A stretch of 26,459 nucleotides of DNA from Actinomycetes bacterium. Its GTDB lineage: Bacteria > Actinomycetota > Acidimicrobiia > Acidimicrobiales > Bog-793. The position numbers and the translations under genes were made by a program. Under the pieces are notes generated by a model. It worked only from the letters and a program-made list of their open reading frames with translations. It ran no database searches and was not told the DNA's origin. The DNA is taken from positions 1 to 26,459 of the forward strand of contig JAJYGM010000392.1 of NCBI GenBank assembly GCA_021785095.1, written 5' to 3'. Positions 15,383 through 22,830 of this stretch are shown here, in pieces. How positions within the stretch are numbered: the first letter of the stretch is position 1; every line of letters starts with the position of its first letter.

Positions 15383-16584
15383 GGGGTGTTTGTATCACTC
15401 GGCGAGTGCACGTCGAACGCTCGCTCCTCGGCCCTCTCTTCCTCTTTGATGGCGGCGCGTGCCTCCGTCGTCATCTTGCCGAGCGCCTGCCGGCGCTCTC
15501 GGTAGGAGGCGCCCCGCTGCACGCGGAGCGATACGTAGCACCCGGCGCCGACCGGGATCGGCAGCCAGAAGTTGTAGAGGCGCCACGCCAGCACGGCGAG
15601 AAGGGCGATGGCTGCCGGCACGCCGAAACCGCGGAGCACGAACGCGGTGGCGGCCTCGACCGGGCCGAGGCCGCCGGGTGTCACGGGGATGGCCGCGAGC
15701 ACGTTGCCCACGCCGTAGGCCACGAACAGCACGATCGGGTCGATCACGTGATGGAACGCGATCAGGCAGACCCAGAGGCAGGCTGCGTCGAACAGCCAGT
15801 TCATGGCTGCCCAGAAGATCGCCCTCGAGAGCAGCCGGCGGTCGCTCCCGAGCGTCCGGAGCCGCGCGTTCACCCGCGTCACGAGTCGCTCCATCGCGTC
15901 CTCGGTCACGTACGGCAGGTGCCGGGCGGCCGCGCGGAGGAAGCGCCGCGCCCACGCCTGGCCCCGCGTGAAGGCGTAGATGAGACCCGCCGCGAGCGAG
16001 AGAAGGACCGTGCCGACGGCCGCGATCTCGATGTAGACGCTCGCAGACTCGTGGTGCAGGCTGCCGGTGACGATCTCGATCGGGATCGAGATGATGAGGG
16101 CGAGCCACAGCAGTGCGTTGAGCACGACCGCCGAGCCGATCCCCTGGGTGGCCGCAGCGAAGGCGACGTCGGCTCCGGCGACGCCCTCGTTCGTCATGAG
16201 CCGGTAGCCGAGCCCGGTACCGCCGGCCGTGCCCCCCGGCAGGATGTGGCTGGCGGCATTGGCGCACATGTTGACCCGGAGGACCTTCGAGAAGTTGAGC
16301 GCTCCGGGGGGCAGGACGACGAGCGAGAGCTTGGCGTAGGCCAGCTGCGCGGCGACCTCGAGGAGGAGCGCGAGCAGGAGGAGTGCCACGTTGACCTGCT
16401 GGATGGCATGTAGGGACTTTTGCGCCGTGACCACCTGGGGAATCACCAGGTACTCGAGGACGAGGGCCAGGATGAGGAGCGTGAACCCGTGCCGCAGGAT
16501 GCGAGGCACCCGGATCCGGCGACGACGTGTCGCAAGGTCCGGGTTCGCCGGCGCGTCGATCACGGTTCCAGGGTCCTCACCCAC
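15379..16584 (-). CDS. UPF0104 / lysylphosphatidylglycerol synthase-like integral membrane protein
   Basis: The roughly 401-residue product is a multi-pass membrane protein of the UPF0104 family, related to the flippase domain of MprF. After a basic stretch (ATRRRRIRVPRILRHG) come about eight hydrophobic segments. Family motifs are HILPGGTAGGTGLGYRLM and IPVTPGGLGPVEAATAFVLR, the latter being the best-conserved block of the family. No C-terminal aminoacyltransferase domain is present, so it is not a complete lysyl-PG synthase. The role may be lipid translocation, which is inference. The start is uncertain: GTG 16584 (AAGCAT box 6 nt upstream) or GTG 16563 seven codons later. The long open frame continuing upstream to 18948 is antisense to other genes and is not part of the protein. 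Confidence 0.82.
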   Translation of the reverse strand: MGEDPGTVIDAPANPDLATRRRRIRVPRILRHGFTLLILALVLEYLVIPQVVTAQKSLHAIQQVNVALLLLALLLEVAAQLAYAKLSLVVLPPGALNFSKVLRVNMCANAASHILPGGTAGGTGLGYRLMTNEGVAGADVAFAAATQGIGSAVVLNALLWLALIISIPIEIVTGSLHHESASVYIEIAAVGTVLLSLAAGLIYAFTRGQAWARRFLRAAARHLPYVTEDAMERLVTRVNARLRTLGSDRRLLSRAIFWAAMNWLFDAACLWVCLIAFHHVIDPIVLFVAYGVGNVLAAIPVTPGGLGPVEAATAFVLRGFGVPAAIALLAVLAWRLYNFWLPIPVGAGCYVSLRVQRGASYRERRQALGKMTTEARAAIKEEERAEERAFDVHSPSDTNTP

Positions 16585-16659
16585 CGCTCCATGCTTGCAG
16601 CCGACGGTCGGCCAAAGAGGGATTGCGCTCCTGACCGGCTCCGGTGGAGTTGACTGGAG

Positions 16660-18054
16660 ATGATGAACGAGAACGGCGGGACGAGACCGCCCGCCCGTCC
16701 GGACCTCAAGGTCCCAGGCCTGGCGAGCGATCCCGAGCGGTCGGCGCGCCGCGAATTCCAGCGACGCGTGGTTCGGGCGACGCTCATCGTCGACGCAGTA
16801 CTCGTGCTCACGCTCCTTGTCGCGGTCGTGGCCTGGAAGCTCCGGGCTGTCCTGCTCCTCCTCCTCATCTCGCTCTTCCTCACCCTCCTCCTGCATCCGC
16901 TCGTGAGCTTCCTCGAGCGGCGCGGCGTGCGGCGCAGCTTCGCGACGGGCGTCGTCTTCGTCTTCGGCTTCGGGGTCGTGGCGACGATCCTGTTCGCCGT
17001 GCTCAACCCGCTCGTGAGCGCGGCCGAGCACTTCGCGAGCGAGCTCCCGAAGATCGTCCGCCAGGCCGAGCAGGGGCGCGGGGCCATCGGCCACTTCGTC
17101 ACGAGGTTTCACCTCCTCAAGTACGTGACGGCGAAGAACGGCGGCGCTCAGAGCCTCATCAGCAAGCTCGGGAAGCCGGCGCTCAGCATCGGCAAAGGCG
17201 TGCTGTCCGGAGTCGTGGCCTTCGTCACCATCCTCTTCCTCACCTTCTTCCTCCTCATCCACGCCCCCCGGATATATGCGGGCGTCCTCGACTGGATGCA
17301 GCCAGAGCGCGCCGATCGCGTCCGGCTGGTCGTGAACGACGTCGAGCGTTCTGTCGTGGGGTTCATGGCCGGCGACTTCGCCACATCGGTCATCGCGGGC
17401 GTCGTGATCACGGTGACCCTCGTCCTGACGGGCGTGCCCTATCCGGTCGTGATCGGCGTGTGGGTCGCCATCGTGGATTTCCTGCCGCTCGTCGGGGGCC
17501 TCCTCGCCGGCGTTCCGACGGTGATCATCGCCGCCCTCCACTCGCTCCCGGCCGGGATCATCACGCTCGCGGTGTTCCTCGTGTACCAGGAGATCGAGAA
17601 CCACGTCCTCTACCCGATCATCATGAGCCGGACGGTGAAGCTGAACTCGCTCTGGGTGCTCATCTCCGTCATCTTCGGGGCAGCTCTGGGCGATGTCGTG
17701 GGCTCGGTGTCCGGAGCCTTCGTCGGTGCGTTGCTGGCCGTCCCGGCCGGGTCGGCGATCCAGGTCATCGCTCGAGATCTGTGGCAGCACCGCACGGGGG
17801 CCCTGCTCCTCGGGGTCAGCCGGCCGGCCACGGCAGTCCCGACCGACGGCACGTCGGCTCTCGACACGGGGCTGATCCCGATCGACTCGAACGGCGGGCA
17901 GTCGCCGAACGGCGCGCCCGGCCCTGTCCCCGGCGCCGAAGGCGGCGACCCCGAGCCGAGCCCGGAAGCCGCCGGCGACGCGGTGCGACGCAACCGGGAG
18001 CGCGACCGAGAGCGGCGGCGCCGGAGGCGCCCGCCCCGGCCCCCGCAGGCTTGA
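16660..18054 (+). CDS. AI-2E family transporter (UPF0118 permease)
   Basis: This 464-residue protein is an AI-2E/UPF0118 family permease. Members are membrane exporters with varied proposed substrates (autoinducer-2, Na+/H+, small metabolites), so the function here is open. Hydrophobic segments begin around residue 43 (VDAVLVLTLLVAVVAW), then VLLLLLISLFLTLLLHPLVS, with later helices around FVTILFLTFFLLIHAPRIY and the family landmark VDFLPLVGGLLAGVPTVIIA followed by VYQEIENHVLYPIIMSRTVK. The C-terminal 100 residues are Pro/Gly-rich and end in a strongly basic run of arginines, likely cytoplasmic and disordered. Two adjacent ATGs (16660, 16663) are possible starts, with GGAG at 16646-16649. It diverges from the UPF0104 gene across 75 bp. 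Confidence 0.88.
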   Translation: MMNENGGTRPPARPDLKVPGLASDPERSARREFQRRVVRATLIVDAVLVLTLLVAVVAWKLRAVLLLLLISLFLTLLLHPLVSFLERRGVRRSFATGVVFVFGFGVVATILFAVLNPLVSAAEHFASELPKIVRQAEQGRGAIGHFVTRFHLLKYVTAKNGGAQSLISKLGKPALSIGKGVLSGVVAFVTILFLTFFLLIHAPRIYAGVLDWMQPERADRVRLVVNDVERSVVGFMAGDFATSVIAGVVITVTLVLTGVPYPVVIGVWVAIVDFLPLVGGLLAGVPTVIIAALHSLPAGIITLAVFLVYQEIENHVLYPIIMSRTVKLNSLWVLISVIFGAALGDVVGSVSGAFVGALLAVPAGSAIQVIARDLWQHRTGALLLGVSRPATAVPTDGTSALDTGLIPIDSNGGQSPNGAPGPVPGAEGGDPEPSPEAAGDAVRRNRERDRERRRRRRPPRPPQA

Positions 18055-18083
18055 TCCGCATCTGAATCGCGCTATGTGCTGAG

Positions 18084-18089
18084 TAGGCT
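18084..18089 (+). promoter_or_regulatory. Leaderless -10 box of the mannosyltransferase gene
   Basis: TAGGCT matches TANNNT and ends exactly 7 nt before ATG 18097, the same spacing as in rodA and ppk1. No ribosome binding site is present. Confidence 0.5.
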
Positions 18090-18096
18090 GCCCCGG

Positions 18097-18843
18097 ATGC
18101 GAGTGCTTGTCGTCCTGCCCACCTACAACGAGGTCGAGAACATCCAGAACGTGCTCCAGGCGGTGCGCGAGTCTCTGCCGGAGGCGTCCGTCCTCGTCGT
18201 CGACGACAACAGCCCGGACGGCACCGCAGACCTGGCGGAGAAGTTGGGCGAGCAGCTCGGGCGGATCGAGGTCATGCGCCGGCCGGGGAAGTCCGGTCTC
18301 GGGAGCGCCTACCGCGACGGCTTCCGCTTCGGGCTCGAGGCCGGCTACGAGGCGCTCGTCGAGATGGACTCGGACCTGTCGCACGACCCGAAGGCGCTGC
18401 CGAGCCTCGTCGCCCCTCTCCAGACGGGACACGACGTCGTGATCGGGTCGCGCTACGTGCCAGGCGGTGCCATCCCGGACTGGAGCCTCTCGCGCCGGCT
18501 GATCTCGCGTGGTGGCAACGTCTTCGCGGCCTTCATGCTGGGCTTGGACGTGAAGGACTCCACTGCCGGGTACCGCGCCTACTCCTCGGCCATCCTCCGC
18601 CGGATCGACCTCGACTCGATCCGAGCGGACAGCTACGGCTTCCAGATCGAGATGACCTACCGAACCTTGGCGGCGGGCGCGCGGATCAAGGAGGTTCCGA
18701 TCACCTTCGTCGACAGGACCCTCGGCACCTCCAAGATGTCCACCTACACCGTGCTCGAAGCATTCGCGCTCGTCACGTGGTGGGGCGTCCAGCGCGCACT
18801 GAAGTCGCTCGCGCGGCAGGCGAGGCGTGCCCGGCGAACCTGA
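18097..18843 (+). CDS. ppm1: Polyprenol-phosphate mannosyltransferase (GT2, dolichol-phosphate mannose synthase type)
   Basis: The 248-residue GT2 glycosyltransferase probably moves mannose from GDP-mannose to polyprenyl phosphate, giving the lipid-linked donor for lipoglycans and protein O-mannosylation in actinobacteria. Motifs in order are VVLPTYNEVENI, VVDDNSPDGTA (nucleotide binding), MDSDLSHDP (catalytic DxD with SH), GSRYVPGG, STAGYRAY, YGFQIEM and EVPITFVDR-x4-SKM, all typical of the Ppm1/DPM1 type. It lacks the C-terminal membrane segments of larger DPM-like enzymes and the N-terminal Lnt-like acyltransferase domain seen fused in some mycobacteria. ATG 18097 is chosen because it starts the first strand and follows a -10 box by 7 nt; GTG 18076 would include the promoter. 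Its 3' end overlaps the next gene by 17 bp. Confidence 0.92.
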   Translation: MRVLVVLPTYNEVENIQNVLQAVRESLPEASVLVVDDNSPDGTADLAEKLGEQLGRIEVMRRPGKSGLGSAYRDGFRFGLEAGYEALVEMDSDLSHDPKALPSLVAPLQTGHDVVIGSRYVPGGAIPDWSLSRRLISRGGNVFAAFMLGLDVKDSTAGYRAYSSAILRRIDLDSIRADSYGFQIEMTYRTLAAGARIKEVPITFVDRTLGTSKMSTYTVLEAFALVTWWGVQRALKSLARQARRARRT

Positions 18844-19738
18844 GCCTGCGATCACCGCACCCGACGGGGCGTCCTCGCCGGCCGTCCCGATCGACGTCGG
18901 CGACGGCCCTCCGGTGCTTCTCGTCCACGGGCAACCGGGGATGGGCACCGGTTGGCAGCCCGTCGTGGATCTGCTGTGTCACGAGTTCCGTGTCATCGCT
19001 CCCGATCGGCCGGGCTGGGGTGCCCATCCGAGACCAGCCACGACGCTCGCCGGCAACACCGCAGCGATCCTCAGGATGCTGCACGACCGCGGCGTCACAT
19101 CCGAAGAGCGCGAGCCGCTCGTCGTCGTCGGCCATTCGCTCGGTGGTGGCATCGCGCTCGAGCTGGCCCTCTCGGCTCCCGAGATCGTCGGGGCGCTCGT
19201 GCTCGTGAGCTCGGTCGGCGTGGCTTCGGCCGTGACCGGCATCGACAGGCTGCTCGCCTCGCCGGTAGTGGGGGACCAGCTCCTCCGCGCAGGTGGGGTC
19301 GCTCTCCAGCGGACCGTGCTGGCGATGACCCGTCTCACTCGCAACCGGAGAACCGAGGCGCTGCTCGAACGGGCGAACCGCTTCCCGGCAGTCCGTGCCG
19401 TGATGGCGGAAGGCGCCAAGGGGATGGACGGGAGGGACCGGCGGTCGTTTCTCGTCGAGCAGCGTGCTCTCATCGACGAGACGCCGAGCATCGAGAGGCG
19501 GCTCGCGACGCTCCACCTCCCTGTCGTCGTGATCCACGGATCGGCCGATCACATCGTGTCCCCCCATGCCGCCACCCTCCTCGCTTCGGCCATCCCGGGG
19601 GCTGAGCTCGTCCTGCGCCCGAACGCGGGACACCGCCTCCCCTTCGAGCAACCAGAGGTCGTGGCCGAGGCGGTCCGCCGCTACGGCGCCCTCGTCTCTA
19701 GGGGCGCACCGCCGCGGCGAGGAGCGCCTGGAGCTTGA
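18827..19738 (+). CDS. Alpha/beta-fold hydrolase
   Basis: The 303-residue protein is a serine hydrolase of the alpha/beta fold. The oxyanion motif is VLLVHGQPGMGTGW, the nucleophile elbow GHSLGGG (Ser about residue 105), the acid lies in HGSADHIVSPH, and the catalytic His in NAGHRLPFEQPEVV near the C terminus, so the triad is complete. A cap region lies between about residues 130 and 210. Substrate is unknown. It faces menF and menG, so the menaquinone enzyme MenH was considered, but the sequence lacks clear MenH features and the genes are on opposite strands. GTG 18827 overlaps ppm1 by 17 bp, suggesting cotranscription. The last 41 bp overlap the end of menF on the other strand. Confidence 0.88.
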   Translation: MPGEPEPAITAPDGASSPAVPIDVGDGPPVLLVHGQPGMGTGWQPVVDLLCHEFRVIAPDRPGWGAHPRPATTLAGNTAAILRMLHDRGVTSEEREPLVVVGHSLGGGIALELALSAPEIVGALVLVSSVGVASAVTGIDRLLASPVVGDQLLRAGGVALQRTVLAMTRLTRNRRTEALLERANRFPAVRAVMAEGAKGMDGRDRRSFLVEQRALIDETPSIERRLATLHLPVVVIHGSADHIVSPHAATLLASAIPGAELVLRPNAGHRLPFEQPEVVAEAVRRYGALVSRGAPPRRGAPGA

Positions 19739-20990
19739 GCTGGGTCTCCCGGAGCTCGGCGGCGGGATCCGAGTCCGCCACGATGCCGACGCCTGCCACG
19801 AGGCGTGCGACCGCACCCTCGACCGTGGCGGAGCGGATCCCGAGATGGAACTCGCCGTCGCCGCCTGCGCGCATCCAGCCGACCGGGCCCGCATAGCGAC
19901 CGCGCTCGAGCTCCTCGCTCTTTGCCAGGTACTCGAGCGCCACGTCCACCGGTGAGCCCGACACCGCCGGGGTCGGGTGGATGAGAGCCAGCACGTCGAG
20001 CACGCTCGGGAGCCGGCTTCCTCGCCGCCCCCGCCGAAGCGACCCCCGGATGCGCGTCCGGAGATGGGAGACGTTGCGCAGCCCGAGGATGTCCGGACCG
20101 CTCGGGACGTCGAGCTGCTCCACGACGGGCCCGAGGCCGGCGACGATCGACTCGACCACCGCTCTGTGCTCGGCGCGCTCCTTGTCGGATGAGAGCAAGG
20201 CCTGCTCGGACTGCCGGTCCGCCTCGGGATCGCCGCTCCGCGGCGCTGTGCCCGCCAGCGGGTCGGACGCGATCTCCGTGCCGGCCTGCCGCAGCAGCAG
20301 CTCAGGCGTCGCCCCGAGGAAGCCGTCGACGCAGAAGGTGAGGCAGGACGGGTGAAGCGCGCGCAGGCGCTCGAGGAGGTCGGCCTGGCGGAAGGGCCGG
20401 TTCGCCTCCACGACGACCTCACGGGCGAGCACGACCTTGTCGAGCCGCCCGCTTCGCACCTCCCCAACGGCATGGTCCACCCGGGAGAGGAAGTCGGCAT
20501 GGGGGCGTGCTGACTCGAGTCGGAAGCTGTCCGGAGCCGGTGCCGAGCCGGCGGCGGCACCGCCGGCCAGTGCCGCGCCCGCCGCAAGCGCTCGCATCCA
20601 GACTTCCTCGTGTCGGCCTCTCTCGGCGACGACGACCGCGTACGACCCCGTCTCGTCGCGGACGACGGTCACCTCCGGCACGTGCAGCTCTGCCGGCGCG
20701 TCGGGAAGGAACGGCATCGCTCCCACCACGACCGCCCCGTCCCGCCCCGGGTCCCCCGGCGAAGACTCGGGGTCCTGGCGAGAGAGGGCAGACAGCCTCT
20801 CGGCAACCTCCTCCACCGCGCCCGTGTCACGCAGGCCGAGGGGAAGCCGCAGTGTCTCCGCCTTCCCGAGGCCGAAGACGCTGTAGCCGTCCCGCTCGAA
20901 GACGGCTCCGGACTCGTAGGCGAGCGCGCGAAGGACCTCGAGGTCGCTCGCGATGATCGGACGGGTGAGGGCGATGTGCCGGTGCGTCAT
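19698..20990 (-). CDS. menF: Isochorismate synthase
   Basis: The 430-residue enzyme converts chorismate to isochorismate with Mg2+, the entry step to menaquinone (or to a salicylate/DHB siderophore). The chorismate-utilising domain occupies the C-terminal half: LDKVVLAREV with the general-base Lys of isochorismate synthases, FLGATPELLL, SSDKERAEHRAVVE, LIHPTPAVSGSPVD, GRYAGPVGWM, and AGVGIVADSDPAAELRET with metal-binding acids. The N-terminal half is less conserved, as usual. ATG 20990 overlaps the menG stop as ATGA, so the two are coupled; that neighbour makes menaquinone more likely than a siderophore. It is the last gene of the hisD-hisC-menG-menF set, and its 3' end overlaps the converging hydrolase gene. 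Confidence 0.92.
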   Translation of the reverse strand: MTHRHIALTRPIIASDLEVLRALAYESGAVFERDGYSVFGLGKAETLRLPLGLRDTGAVEEVAERLSALSRQDPESSPGDPGRDGAVVVGAMPFLPDAPAELHVPEVTVVRDETGSYAVVVAERGRHEEVWMRALAAGAALAGGAAAGSAPAPDSFRLESARPHADFLSRVDHAVGEVRSGRLDKVVLAREVVVEANRPFRQADLLERLRALHPSCLTFCVDGFLGATPELLLRQAGTEIASDPLAGTAPRSGDPEADRQSEQALLSSDKERAEHRAVVESIVAGLGPVVEQLDVPSGPDILGLRNVSHLRTRIRGSLRRGRRGSRLPSVLDVLALIHPTPAVSGSPVDVALEYLAKSEELERGRYAGPVGWMRAGGDGEFHLGIRSATVEGAVARLVAGVGIVADSDPAAELRETQLKLQALLAAAVRP

Positions 20991-21727
20991 GCGCGCGTCC
21001 CCGTCAGAACTTGGACAGACCCTCCCGTGAGGGTGTGACGCCGGACCTCGGCGAAGCCGGCTTCGGCGATCACCGAGAGCAGGTGCTCGGGAGCGGGAAG
21101 GTATGCGACCGACTGCGGGAGGTACCGGTAGGCCGAGGCATCAGAGAGCAGGCGACCGATGCGCGGCACGGCGCCTTCGAACCAGACGCGGTAACCGGCC
21201 CTCAGCAACGGGTTCGCCGGCTCCGCCACTTCGAGCAGCGCGATCCGACCGCCGGGGCGGACGACCCTCGAGAGCTCGGCCAGCACCGCGCCGATCTCCA
21301 CGAAATTGCGGAGGGCGAAGCCGCTCACGGCCCCGTCGACCGAGGCGGAGCGGACCGGCATCATCGCAGCGTCGGCGCGCAGGAGGCTCGCGCCGCCGGC
21401 GCGGGCGTTCTCGAGCATGCCGGCCGAGAAGTCGATCCCGATCGGGCGATGGCCGGTCCGTTGCAGCAGCCGGATGAAGTCGCCCGTACCGCATGCCACG
21501 TCGAGCACGTCGGAGGGTCGTGGGAGCCCGAGGAGGCCGACGGTGCGCCGTCTCCACGCCGAGTCGAGACCGAGGGTCATGACTTTGTTGACGAAGTCGT
21601 AGCGCGGTGCGATGGCGTCGAACATGTCGCGGACGGCGGTGCGCTTCGCCTCGCCGGAGGGAAGGGCGGCGGTGGCGCGTGTACGGCCGAGCGAGGTTCT
21701 GCCGGCGCGAGGCGGGGCGCTCGTCAC
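20987..21727 (-). CDS. menG: Demethylmenaquinone methyltransferase (UbiE/MenG)
   Basis: The 246-residue SAM-dependent methyltransferase performs the last step of menaquinone synthesis, C-methylation of demethylmenaquinone. The first 30 residues are a variable Arg/Ala-rich leader. The UbiE signature block MFDAIAPRYDFVNKVMTLGL is followed by motif I DVACGTGDFIRLL, motif II DFSAGMLENA, and SASVDGAVSGFALRNF, a hallmark of the UbiE/COQ5 group. Later come VVRPGGRIALLE and YRYLPQSVAYLP. The GTG start at 21727 overlaps the hisC stop as GTGA. The open frame runs far upstream inside hisC but without similarity. No ubiquinone genes are visible, so MenG rather than UbiE function is expected. Confidence 0.93.
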   Translation of the reverse strand: MTSAPPRAGRTSLGRTRATAALPSGEAKRTAVRDMFDAIAPRYDFVNKVMTLGLDSAWRRRTVGLLGLPRPSDVLDVACGTGDFIRLLQRTGHRPIGIDFSAGMLENARAGGASLLRADAAMMPVRSASVDGAVSGFALRNFVEIGAVLAELSRVVRPGGRIALLEVAEPANPLLRAGYRVWFEGAVPRIGRLLSDASAYRYLPQSVAYLPAPEHLLSVIAEAGFAEVRRHTLTGGSVQVLTGTRA

Positions 21728-22830
21728 CGGACGGAGCCTACAGACGGCCCGCCGGCGAGGATCTCTCCGAGAGCCGCGAGGAAGCGCCCGTTCTCCTCGG
21801 CCGTGCCGATGCTGACCCTCAGGCATCCTTCGAGACGAGCGAAACCGGAGACATCCCGCACGAGGACGGAACGCTCCACGAGCCCTTGCCAGACCTCGGC
21901 GGCATCGCGACCGCGCGGTCGAAAGAGCACGAAGTTGGCGTCGGAGGGCCAGACGTCGACCGGTAGCGCCGCCAGTCCCGCCTCGATGCGCCCGCGCTGC
22001 TCGACGAGACGAGCGACCCGCGCCTTCATCTCTGCCCCGTAACGCAGGGCGGCGAGGCCGGCTACCTGCTTGAAGGCGTCGAGGTGGTAGGGGAGCGCGG
22101 CGCTCGAACAGGCGGCGACGACATCGGGCGCAGCCAGCACGTAACCGAGCCGCAGGCCGGCGAGCGCCCACGTCTTCGAGAACGTCCGCACGACGGCGAC
22201 GTTCGCGTGAACGGTGATGAGGTCGACGGCGCTCCACCGGGAGAACTGGGCATAGGCCTCGTCGACGACGACGAGGCCTTCCGAAGCCGCCGCGATCGCC
22301 TCCACGCTCTCCCGGGTCTCGCAATTGCCTGTCGGGTTGTTCGGTGAGCAGACGAAGACGACGTCGGGTGACTCTGTTTCGATGAGTGCCAGCGCACTGT
22401 CGCGGTCGATCCCGAAGTCCTCCCCGCGGCTCGCCGAGAGCGTCTTGGTCGAAGTCAGCCGGGCGATGTGAGAGTGCAGGGCGTAGGTCGGCTCGAACAC
22501 GAGCGCCGAGCGGCCCGGCCCGCCGTAGGCGAGGAGCAGGCACTGCAGCACCTCGTTCGAGCCATTGGCACAGAAGACGGCCTCAGGACCGACGCCGTGT
22601 TCGCGTCCGATCGCCGTGCGCAGACCGGATACATCACGGTCGGGATAACGGTTCGGCACGAGATCGCGCACTGCTGTTGCGAGGTCGTCGAGGAACTCTG
22701 CAGGCGGCGGCTCCGGGGACTCGTTCGTGTTGAGGCGGGCATCGACGACGACCTGGGGCGAGTGATAACCCGCGCCGAGGGCGAACCCGGACCGCGGCGA
22801 GGGCGGTCGCGACGGGTCAGCCGCGCTCAG
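21724..22830 (-). CDS. hisC: Histidinol-phosphate aminotransferase, probably with a CTG start
   Basis: This PLP enzyme transaminates imidazole-acetol phosphate to histidinol phosphate. Conserved blocks are RLNTNESPEPPP (22737 down), NRYPDRDVSGLR, CANGSNEVLQCLL, NNPTGNCETR, VVDEAYAQFS, TFSKTWALAGLRLGY with the PLP lysine, and the C-terminal LRVSIGTAEEN. The first ATG, GTG or TTG in frame is GTG 22671, which would remove the conserved N-terminal LNTNESP arm. The frame stays open upstream, and a CTG at 22830 sits 7 nt after GAGGAG (22843-22838), giving 368 residues, the usual length. I therefore place the start there, overlapping the hisD end by 14 bp. An indel in this assembly is the main alternative. 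The stop overlaps menG as GTGA. Confidence 0.85.
   Translation of the reverse strand: MSAADPSRPPSPRSGFALGAGYHSPQVVVDARLNTNESPEPPPAEFLDDLATAVRDLVPNRYPDRDVSGLRTAIGREHGVGPEAVFCANGSNEVLQCLLLAYGGPGRSALVFEPTYALHSHIARLTSTKTLSASRGEDFGIDRDSALALIETESPDVVFVCSPNNPTGNCETRESVEAIAAASEGLVVVDEAYAQFSRWSAVDLITVHANVAVVRTFSKTWALAGLRLGYVLAAPDVVAACSSAALPYHLDAFKQVAGLAALRYGAEMKARVARLVEQRGRIEAGLAALPVDVWPSDANFVLFRPRGRDAAEVWQGLVERSVLVRDVSGFARLEGCLRVSIGTAEENGRFLAALGEILAGGPSVGSVR

Noticed and set aside
16585..18948. Upstream continuation of the UPF0104 frame, making a 1189-codon open frame
   Set aside because: The extra part is antisense to the AI-2E permease and mannosyltransferase genes and reads as low-complexity charged sequence. 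The membrane protein starts near 16584.
18827..19738. Alpha/beta hydrolase as MenH
   Set aside because: The triad is general to the fold, no MenH-specific feature is evident, and the gene is on the opposite strand to menF/menG. Left as unassigned hydrolase.
21724..22671. hisC starting at GTG 22671
   Set aside because: This would cut off the conserved LNTNESP arm, which is clearly present in the same frame upstream.
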